NCBI GenBank assembly: GCA_030747595.1
Contig: JASLKK010000001.1
Location: 124,001-188,000, forward strand
Reading direction: 5' to 3'
From: Acidimicrobiales bacterium
Lineage (GTDB): Bacteria > Actinomycetota > Acidimicrobiia > Acidimicrobiales > MedAcidi-G1
Length of the DNA stretch: 64,000 nt
Shown here: positions 28,956-35,222 of the stretch, one piece after another
How positions within the stretch are numbered: position 1 is the first letter of the stretch
How the letters are laid out: each line of letters opens with the position of its first letter
Notes under the pieces: generated by a model
Database searches by the model: none
Told to the model about the DNA's origin: nothing
Seen by the model: only the letters and a program-made list of their open reading frames with translations
Program-made: the position numbers and the translations under genes

Positions 28956-29405
28956 ATGCTTGACGTTGGAACGAAGGCGCCAGATTTCTCGGCGCCCGAC
29001 CAAGACGGTGAGTTGGTAACGCTAGACAGCCTCCGCGGCCACTGGGTGGCCCTGTGGTGGTACCCAATGGCGTCCACCCCCGGTTGAACGGTCCAGGGCG
29101 GGGGGTTCCGTGACCGAACCCCGGAGTTTGAGGAGGCCGGTGTCGTGGTGCTGGGTGCCAGCTTCGACACCGTCGAGGCGCAGAAGCACTTCGCCGACGA
29201 CCAGGGGTTTCCATACCGCCTGCTGGCCGACACCACTAAGGAGGTTGGGCAGGCCTATGGAGTGGAGGCCGAACACGGCTTACCGCTGCGGGTTACGTAT
29301 CTAATCGACCCTGAGGGAACGATCATGCGTGTCTACGACCTCAAAGGCCAGGACCTGGAGGCCCACGCCGGCATGGTCTTGGACGACGTTCGAACCCTGT
29401 CCTGA
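28956..29405 (+). CDS. probable selenocysteine-containing peroxiredoxin (PrxQ/BCP-like), TGA read as Sec at codon 44
   Basis: Reduces peroxides through a redox-active residue. A single frame runs from ATG 28956 to TGA 29403 with one in-frame TGA at 29085-29087. On both sides it encodes one continuous AhpC/TSA-type peroxiredoxin: KAPDFSAPDQDGE, then YPMASTPG-Sec-TVQGGGFRD, then VVVLGASFDTVEAQKHF and VTYLIDPEGTI. The TGA sits exactly where this family has its peroxidatic cysteine (TPGCT). The protein has no cysteine at all, including none at the usual resolving position five residues later (glycine here). A stem-loop fitting a bacterial SECIS follows the TGA. 149 residues, normal length. Codons such as TTA, CTA and GTA are less GC-biased than in neighbours. 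A cysteine-to-stop mutation or sequencing error is the alternative. Confidence 0.85.
29102..29122 (+). promoter_or_regulatory. candidate bacterial SECIS element
   Basis: GGGGTTC (29102-29108), loop CGTGACC, GAACCCC (29116-29122): a perfect 7-bp stem with a 7-base loop. The loop begins 21 bases after the TGA at 29085-29087 and has G as its second base, in line with bacterial SECIS rules (structure within the coding region, apical loop roughly 16-37 bases downstream). The stem also encodes conserved peroxiredoxin residues GFRDRTP. Confidence 0.65.
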
Positions 29406-29428
29406 AGTCTCCTGGCCCGGCTGAGGAG

Positions 29429-30655
29429 ATGGTGACCGCTCCACTGGCTGGGCTGTCGGTGGTGGAGGGCACGGCCTTCGTGGCGGCGCCGTCAGGTGGT
29501 ATGACGTTGGCCCAGCTGGGGGCCGACGTGATTCGGTTTGATCAGGTGGGAGGCGGCATCGACCACCGACGCTGGCCGCTTACCGCTGACGGCGTCAGCC
29601 TCTACTGGAACGGTCTGAACAAGGGGAAGCGGTCGCTGGCCGTTGACCTCCGGGACGGCGAGGTCACAGAACTACTCACCGAGCTGATCGCCGGCGCGGG
29701 AAACTTCCTGACCAACTTCCCTGCTCGGGGCTGGATGGATCCCGAGCGCCTGACGACCAGGAGTCGCGAACTGGGCCACGACGACCTGGTGATGGTGGTG
29801 GTCACCGGAAGCCACGACGGCACCACGGCGCTGGACTACACGGTCAACTGCGCGGTGGGCTATCCGAGCCTCACCGGACACCCCGACGACCCCCGCCCGG
29901 TCAACAACGTGGTCCCGGCATGGGATCTGGTGTGCGGGCAGATGGCAGCCACCGGCCTGCTGGCCGCTGACCGGCGTCGACGATTGGGTGGTGGTGGAGG
30001 CCTGGTGACCATTGCCCTGGCCGACGTAGCCCTAGCCACGGTGGGTGCTCTCGGCAACCTGGCCGAGGCTCAAGTCAACGGCACCGAACGCGACCGGGTG
30101 GGCAACGCCATCTATGGGGCCTTCGGCCGTGACTTTGTGACCAGTGACGGTCGGCGGGCCATGGTGGTGGCAATCACAGCCAAGCAATGGTCGGGTCTTC
30201 AGGCTGCCACCGGGACGGCTGATGTGGTGGCGGCGCTGGCCGACGAGTTGGAGGTCGACCTCGGTGACGAGGGCGAGCGCTATCTCGCCATGGACCGGTT
30301 GTGTGCCCTGTTCGAGCCCTGGTTCGCCGAACGGACGTTGACTGAGGTGGCGACCGCACTCGACGAACACGAGGTGTGCTGGGGTCCGTATCGCTCGGTG
30401 GTCCAGATGGTGGCCGAGGATCCGCGTGCCTCTACGGACAACCCGCTGTTTGCCGAACTGGACCAGCCCGGGGTGGGGCGTCACCTCGTGCCCGGGTCGC
30501 CACTGGCATTCGGGGGAGCGGACGCCGTGGATCGTGGTGCCATGGTGGCGCCACGGCTCGGCCAGCACACCGAAGAGATCCTGACCGGCGAGTTGGGCCT
30601 CTCGGCCGGTGCGCTGGGCGCCCTGGTGGACCGGGGGGCCGTGGCCCTCGGCTAG
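29429..30655 (+). CDS. mct: mesaconyl-CoA C1-C4 CoA transferase (2-methylfumaryl-CoA isomerase), class III CoA transferase
   Basis: Moves CoA within mesaconate, giving mesaconyl-C4-CoA from mesaconyl-C1-CoA in the glyoxylate/propionyl-CoA part of the 3-hydroxypropionate bi-cycle. 408 residues. From memory it follows Chloroflexus Mct closely: VVEGTAFVAAPSGGMTLAQL, GADVIRFDQVGGGIDHRRWP, GLNKGKRSLAVDLR, NFPARGW, DYTVN, YGAFGRDF, ASTDNPLFAELDQPG. General CaiB/BaiF proteins lack most of these. GAGGAG lies immediately before the ATG; GTG two codons on is an alternative start. Its stop codon overlaps the stop of the convergent hydratase gene. Confidence 0.85.
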   Translation: MVTAPLAGLSVVEGTAFVAAPSGGMTLAQLGADVIRFDQVGGGIDHRRWPLTADGVSLYWNGLNKGKRSLAVDLRDGEVTELLTELIAGAGNFLTNFPARGWMDPERLTTRSRELGHDDLVMVVVTGSHDGTTALDYTVNCAVGYPSLTGHPDDPRPVNNVVPAWDLVCGQMAATGLLAADRRRRLGGGGGLVTIALADVALATVGALGNLAEAQVNGTERDRVGNAIYGAFGRDFVTSDGRRAMVVAITAKQWSGLQAATGTADVVAALADELEVDLGDEGERYLAMDRLCALFEPWFAERTLTEVATALDEHEVCWGPYRSVVQMVAEDPRASTDNPLFAELDQPGVGRHLVPGSPLAFGGADAVDRGAMVAPRLGQHTEEILTGELGLSAGALGALVDRGAVALG

Positions 30656-31665
30656 GCGCCCCAGGTGACGAGGCGCCAGTCCAGTACGGACTCAGACGAT
30701 CCGTTGGACCGCTGTGCGTCAACCACGGTCTGCAGTGCCCGCAGGCGTCCGCCGGCAGCAGGTTGCTCGTCGAGCAGCGTGTGTCGGAATGAGAGCACAT
30801 CGCCCTCGAATACCGGTGCCGGGTGGTCACATGACTGCCAGCCCAGGACGGTGGCCGTGTCGGGGAGCAGTCTGGTAAGGGATGCCTGGGCCAGGCCGAT
30901 GGTGTGGCCGCCGTAGACCAGTCGTCGTCCTCCTGGGCCGAGCGACGGGTCGCGGTGAACCGGAGCGAGGTTCTGGGTGAGCCGTGCCAGCTCCGGGGCG
31001 CTGGTCACCGTGTCCCGCATGGGATCCATGACCGGTGTGCCGCGGGTCCAGGTCGACGTGGTCGCCGCAGCGGCGCGCAACGGGGCGGTGTCCCAGCCAT
31101 CCGGGATCAGGTCGTTCCAGGCAGCCAGGTCGATGTCGGGGTCGGCTCCGCCGAGGTCGTCATCGTGAGCCGTGACGGCCTCGGGGTCGCGGAACCGGAG
31201 CATGGCGCAGCGCTCGTAGTCAGCGACCGTGGCACCGTCGTCGAGACAGGTGGTCCGGATGCCGAGCAGGACCAGCCCGCGTGCCGGCCGGTCGTCTCGG
31301 CGCGACAGTTCCCGCAGGCCGCGGATGGTGACGTTGCTCTGCAGCGTCTCACCGAGGCGGACCGTTCGACGGAGGGCCACTCCGCGATAGAAGAGGTTGG
31401 CGATGACCGTTCGGGTGGCCACGGTGCTCTGTCCGATCGACACGTGGAGCACCAGGGCCGGATTGACGAGGGCTCCCGGTCGACCGGTGACGGCCTCGGC
31501 CAGCGGCCGGCTCAGCGAGGTGGCCAACGGGTCGCCGCAGATGGCCTGATAGGCGGCGGCCTCGCCGGAGCCGATGGTGACTGCTGGTGCGGGATCGAAG
31601 ACCTGATCCACGGACAACTCTTCGAAGTACGGGCCGTCCTGGTGTTTGGGTGTCTGATCCTGCAC
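30652..31665 (-). CDS. mch: mesaconyl-C1-CoA hydratase (beta-methylmalyl-CoA dehydratase), MaoC fold
   Basis: Interconverts beta-methylmalyl-CoA and mesaconyl-C1-CoA, the step before the Mct reaction. 337 residues, double hot-dog. Resembles Chloroflexus Mch: N-terminal YFEELSVDQVF, middle ALVLHVSIGQSTV and ANLFYRGV, second half with VYGGHTIGLAQASLTRLLPD. GTG start; no strong ribosome site. The gene converges on mct, and the two stops share three bases (CTAG at 30652-30655). The malyl-CoA lyase and the C4 hydratase of the pathway are not in this window. Confidence 0.8.
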   Translation of the reverse strand: MQDQTPKHQDGPYFEELSVDQVFDPAPAVTIGSGEAAAYQAICGDPLATSLSRPLAEAVTGRPGALVNPALVLHVSIGQSTVATRTVIANLFYRGVALRRTVRLGETLQSNVTIRGLRELSRRDDRPARGLVLLGIRTTCLDDGATVADYERCAMLRFRDPEAVTAHDDDLGGADPDIDLAAWNDLIPDGWDTAPLRAAAATTSTWTRGTPVMDPMRDTVTSAPELARLTQNLAPVHRDPSLGPGGRRLVYGGHTIGLAQASLTRLLPDTATVLGWQSCDHPAPVFEGDVLSFRHTLLDEQPAAGGRLRALQTVVDAQRSNGSSESVLDWRLVTWGA

Positions 31666-31950
31666 CTGTGCACTCTGCCAGCCCGACGGGTCTCATGGGG
31701 AGACCGGCGATTCGTTCATTGTTGATCCATGGACCGTTCCACGGGCTGCTACCGGTGAGTAATTCTCGTAGTTACTACCCGGTGGTTATCGTGGGGAGGT
31801 ATCCAAAGGCGAGATTTCTATCACTTTGATAGATAGGTAGGTTCTCTAACAATCATCGCGAAACACTGGAGCGCGGCGCCGCCTGTTCCTACCATCGCAA
31901 AGCGGCCTGGTGAAGGGCGCGTCATACAACGAGCAGTCGGATCGCGGGAC
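31666..31950 (+). promoter_or_regulatory. whiB upstream region with two inverted repeats
   Basis: No gene is supported in this stretch, which is locally AT-rich. It contains ACCGGTGAGTAA / TTACTACCCGGT (31751-31762 and 31772-31783; 10 of 12 bases pair) and the perfect inverted repeat CTATCA-CTT-TGATAG (31818-31832). TTGATA within the latter (31826-31831) could serve as a -35 for whiB with TAACAAT near 31847-31853. These are likely promoter/operator elements of whiB. Confidence 0.45.
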
Positions 31951-31951
31951 G

Positions 31952-32023
31952 CCGGAGAGGCGAACGGGTGAGCGGGAGGGGTAACCAGCCCCATCTCCGG
32001 AACCCGGGCCTCAGATGGGTTCC
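31952..32023 (+). promoter_or_regulatory. structured 5' leader of whiB
   Basis: Two nearly adjacent perfect stems: CCGGAGA (31952-31958) with TCTCCGG (31994-32000), enclosing GGGG (31978-31981) with CCCC (31989-31992); and GGAACCC (31999-32005) with GGGTTCC (32017-32023). The second stem ends two bases before the AAGGGAG ribosome site at 32025-32031. The two outer stems share two bases, so they may compete. The GAGCGGGAGGGGTAACCA core faintly recalls the c-di-AMP riboswitch, but other hallmarks are missing. Confidence 0.5.
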
Positions 32024-32037
32024 GAAGGGAGCACACC

Positions 32038-32376
32038 ATGTCAGATGCAGCGGCGAACCTGTACGTCGACTCACAGGAGATGCGGTGGGTGGACGACGTC
32101 CTCTGCCGGGACAAGAGTGATCTGTTCTTCGCCCCCTTCGCCGAACGTCCCGAGGCCCGGGTCCGGCGCGAGGCCCGAGCAGCGCAACTCTGCGCTGCCT
32201 GCCCGGTCATGGAATCCTGCAAGCAGCATGCCCGCGAGAATCGCGAGCTCGGATTCTGGGGTGGCGAGTCGGAGGCCGAACGGGCCACGGCCGGCTTTGC
32301 TCCTACCACACCGATCATCGGTCGCCGGCAGGTGGCCGCCCGTCGAGCCGCCGCGGCACTGGCCGAGGTCGGCTGA
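32038..32376 (+). CDS. WhiB-family iron-sulfur transcriptional regulator
   Basis: 112 residues. Four cysteines C23, C52, C55 and C61 give the C-Xn-CxxC-X5-C ligand set for a [4Fe-4S] cluster; GFWGG (72-76) is the invariant turn, followed by a basic C-terminal tail (RRQVAARRAAAA) for DNA contact. These proteins bind the sigma factor and act as redox or NO-responsive regulators and are confined to actinobacteria and their phages. Which Wbl subgroup it belongs to is not decided. Preceded by AAGGGAG and a long structured leader. Confidence 0.95.
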   Translation: MSDAAANLYVDSQEMRWVDDVLCRDKSDLFFAPFAERPEARVRREARAAQLCAACPVMESCKQHARENRELGFWGGESEAERATAGFAPTTPIIGRRQVAARRAAAALAEVG

Positions 32377-32419
32377 CTCGTTTCCCGAAGGACCGGTTTC
32401 CCGGGCCACGAGCCCGCGA

Positions 32420-33205
32420 CTACAGGCCCCGGAACCCTCCGCCGTCAACGACCACCGTCTGGCCGGTCACGTGGCGGGACAGATCCCCGGCCAGGAACAC
32501 TGCCACCGGACCCACGTCGTCGACTGGGTCGCCGATTCGGCCCAGCGGCGTCCGGTCCACCAACCGTTCGCCCAGTGACGGGTCGTGGCGGATGGCGCCG
32601 GCCAGCGCAGGGGTCATGGCCACCGGCGCGATGCAGTTGACCCGGATCCCGTCCGGGCCCCATTCAGCAGCCAGTCCCTTGGCGAATCCCCGTTGGGCGG
32701 CCTTGGCCATGGCGTAGAGCGGGCGGGCTTCGCTCCCCTCCATGCCGGCTGCCGAGGTCAGTAGGACGAGCGACCCGCCGGTCGCCTTCAGGTGGGGATG
32801 GGCAATGCGGGCACAGTCGTAGGACGCCCGGACCGACGTGGCAGCCAGTGTGGCCCAACCCTCGTCGGTGGCTTCCTCCAACGGACCGCCGGCCGCGCCA
32901 TCCAGCGCGTTGTGGATGAGGCAGTCCAGCCGACCCAGGTTCTCCGCTGTGGAGAGCACTGCAGCGGAGATCTCGGCGGGCACCGTCACGTCACACCGGA
33001 CCCAGGAAGCTTGCAGGCCCTCAGCCCGAAGCTCGACAGCGGCGGCTTCGCCCGTCTCGGATCGTCGACTGGCCAGGACCACCGATGCGCCGTGGCGGGC
33101 CATGGCGGTGGCCAGGCCCAGTCCTATACCGGCGCCGCCGCCGGTGACCAGAGCCACCCGTCCGTCCAGCAGCCCGGCGCCCGATGGTCCGGTCGACGCG
33201 TTCAC
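32420..33205 (-). CDS. short-chain dehydrogenase/reductase
   Basis: 261 residues; NAD(P) motif TGGGAGIGLGLA, catalytic Y164 and K168 (RPLYAMAKAA), serine in LLTSAAG, and the C-terminal VTGQTVVVDGGGF. Classical SDR; substrate unknown. The GTG at 33205 overlaps the stop of the upstream gene (GTGA), preferred over an in-frame TTG at 33217. It forms a pair with the degenerate SDR before it and follows gdhA. Confidence 0.88.
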   Translation of the reverse strand: MNASTGPSGAGLLDGRVALVTGGGAGIGLGLATAMARHGASVVLASRRSETGEAAAVELRAEGLQASWVRCDVTVPAEISAAVLSTAENLGRLDCLIHNALDGAAGGPLEEATDEGWATLAATSVRASYDCARIAHPHLKATGGSLVLLTSAAGMEGSEARPLYAMAKAAQRGFAKGLAAEWGPDGIRVNCIAPVAMTPALAGAIRHDPSLGERLVDRTPLGRIGDPVDDVGPVAVFLAGDLSRHVTGQTVVVDGGGFRGL

Positions 33206-33900
33206 GGGGCCATCCAAGAACCGCCGTCGGCCACCAGTGTCCCGCCGGTGGCGAATCGGCTCCTGGGGTCGGCCAGCAGGTCGACCAGAGAGGCCACGTC
33301 GGTGGCCACGTCACCCGGTCCTCCGAGTGCCGGAGGGGACAATGATCCCTCGTCGGGCGGTCCCGACCCGTCGAACAGAAGCGTTGGTGAGACGGCCAGC
33401 ACGGCAGTGGTGCACGACGATCCCCACTGCCTGGCCGCCCCCTTGGCCAGTGCCCGGATGCCCTCGCCGGCAGCGCTGACGCCTACGAATCCGGCGCTTC
33501 CACCCAGCGCCGTCGTGGGGAGTATCCACACCAGTCGGAGAGGCCCGCTTTGAGGCCCAGGGTCGCCCAGATCGACAAGGCTGCCGACGGCCCGGGCCAC
33601 GCCAATGGCCTCCACCATCGGGGCCTCACACGCCGCGGCCCAAGCATCCGGCTTCTGGTCGTTGATGGCCACCGGGCCGTCGGTGACCGCCGGGACATGG
33701 ACCACCAGTTCGGGAACGCCCAGCAGGCCGACGGCTGCCCGAAGGCCCGGTTCGACGGCGTCGAGTTCCGGGGGCTCCCCAGCAGAGACCGACCGATCCC
33801 GGTCCGGCTCGACCGTGGCGGTGGCGTGGCCGCGGGCGTCAAGTCCCTCGACGAGGGCGTCGACGAACGGGCCTGATCCGATAAGCAGGGTCCGGATCAG
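33202..33900 (-). CDS. degenerate SDR-like Rossmann protein, probable CTG start
   Basis: The frame is open from the gdhA stop. A CTG at 33900 overlaps that stop as CTGA, and the protein from there begins IRTLLIGSGPFVDALVEGLD, a plausible Rossmann strand and helix. The first GTG is far inside at 33705, which would remove that fold. 232 residues in the long version. The C-terminal FATGGTLVADGGSW is SDR-like, but the catalytic YxxxK is absent (GVSAAGEGIRALAKG in its place), so it is probably non-catalytic. It overlaps the next, intact SDR by four bases, and may be its structural partner. Confidence 0.6.
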   Translation of the reverse strand: MIRTLLIGSGPFVDALVEGLDARGHATATVEPDRDRSVSAGEPPELDAVEPGLRAAVGLLGVPELVVHVPAVTDGPVAINDQKPDAWAAACEAPMVEAIGVARAVGSLVDLGDPGPQSGPLRLVWILPTTALGGSAGFVGVSAAGEGIRALAKGAARQWGSSCTTAVLAVSPTLLFDGSGPPDEGSLSPPALGGPGDVATDVASLVDLLADPRSRFATGGTLVADGGSWMAP

Positions 33901-35165
33901 GGGAAGATGCCCCGCTGCCCGTAGACGACCTGAAGGCGTCGCAGCGCCACCGCGTAGGCGGCGTCCCGACGCGAACTCACCTCGAGTTCGGCCCGCAGGT
34001 CGACCACGGCGTCACACGCCTTCCACAGGGTCTCACGCAACTTGAAGTCCACGTCGTCCAGGTCCCAGCGTTCGGCCGACCGGTTCTGCAGCCACTCGAA
34101 GTATGAGACCACGACACCACCGGCGTTAACGAGGATGTCGGGCAGGACGTCGATGTCTCGTTGGGCAAGGATCTTCTCGGCATCCAGCGTCGTTGGCCCG
34201 TTGGCCGCCTCGACGATGACCTTGGCCTGGATCCGGCCCGCATTGTCTGCGGTTATCTGGTTTTCGAGGGCGGCGGGGACGACGATGTCGGCTGGCACTG
34301 TCCAGAAGTCGTCGGTGTCGATCCACATGCCGCCCGGAAAGCCAGCCACCGAGCCCCGCTCACTGACCCAGTCGGTCAACTCGAAGGCGTCAATGCCGTC
34401 CTCGTCGGCCACCGTGCCGGCATGGTCGGACACGGCCACCACCCTGGCGCCGTGCACCTGGAGGATGCGTGCCGTGGCACTGCCCACGTTGCCGAAGCCC
34501 TGGATGCTCACGGTGGCACCTGCCAGGTCGAAGCCGACCTCGTCGGCCCAGTGCTGGAGGCAGAACACCACGCCCTGGCCGGTGGCTTTCTCGCGTCCCG
34601 GGCTTCCACCGGTCTCCAGCGTCTTGCCGGTCACGATGCGCTTGACGTTCTGACGCTCGGTGACGCCCGTGGAATTGGCGTAGGTGTCCATCATCCAGAC
34701 CATCGACTGGGCGTTGGACCCCAGGTCGGGCGCCGGAATGTCGTGGTCGGGACCGATGTTGCCGCCCAGGGCGTGGGTGAAGCGTCGGACGACCCGCTCC
34801 AACTCGTCGGGTTCGAGTCCGTCGGGGTCGAACGAGATGCCGCCCTTTGCTCCGCCGAACGGGATGTCACACAGAGCCGACTTCCACGTCATCCACGAAG
34901 CCAGGGCCTTGACCTCGTCGAGGTCGACCATGGGGTGGAATCGGACTCCGCCCTTGTACGGACCCAGCAGATTGGAATGCTGGATGCGGTAGCCCCGGAA
35001 AACCCGGTAGGTCCCGTCGTTGAGACGCACCGGGAAGTTGACGATGATCTCGTTCTTGGGCTGGGAGAGGATCGACCGCAGATCGTCGGAGAGGTCGACC
35101 AGGTCGGCGCCACGGTTGAACTGGTCCAGCGCGGTGGCGAACAGGCTGGTTTGGGAATCGGACAT
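33897..35165 (-). CDS. gdhA: glutamate dehydrogenase (Glu/Leu/Phe/Val dehydrogenase family)
   Basis: Reversible oxidative deamination of glutamate to 2-oxoglutarate and ammonia. 422 residues. Substrate lysines are in GPYKGGVRFHP (K71) and WMTWKSALCDIP (K95), catalytic lysine K107 in FGGAKGG; Rossmann motif GFGNVGSATA. The length fits the hexameric short (about 420-residue) NAD-type enzymes. ATG with GGAGGG six bases upstream (minus strand). Heads a small minus-strand operon with two SDR-type genes overlapping in sequence. Confidence 0.95.
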   Translation of the reverse strand: MSDSQTSLFATALDQFNRGADLVDLSDDLRSILSQPKNEIIVNFPVRLNDGTYRVFRGYRIQHSNLLGPYKGGVRFHPMVDLDEVKALASWMTWKSALCDIPFGGAKGGISFDPDGLEPDELERVVRRFTHALGGNIGPDHDIPAPDLGSNAQSMVWMMDTYANSTGVTERQNVKRIVTGKTLETGGSPGREKATGQGVVFCLQHWADEVGFDLAGATVSIQGFGNVGSATARILQVHGARVVAVSDHAGTVADEDGIDAFELTDWVSERGSVAGFPGGMWIDTDDFWTVPADIVVPAALENQITADNAGRIQAKVIVEAANGPTTLDAEKILAQRDIDVLPDILVNAGGVVVSYFEWLQNRSAERWDLDDVDFKLRETLWKACDAVVDLRAELEVSSRRDAAYAVALRRLQVVYGQRGIFP

Positions 35166-35222
35166 GGGGAGACCCTCCGGGTCTGACGAGGATCGCCGTT
35201 GACCCCGGTCTCTCCGGCGACG

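Noticed and set aside
28956-29405. Peroxiredoxin as a simple pseudogene
   Set aside because: Only one lesion, exactly at the peroxidatic position, with an intact frame downstream, no other cysteine and a SECIS-like stem. It remains the alternative until sel genes are found.
31950-32030. c-di-AMP (ydaO-type) riboswitch upstream of whiB
   Set aside because: Only one short block resembles the consensus; the other conserved elements and pseudoknot partners were not found.
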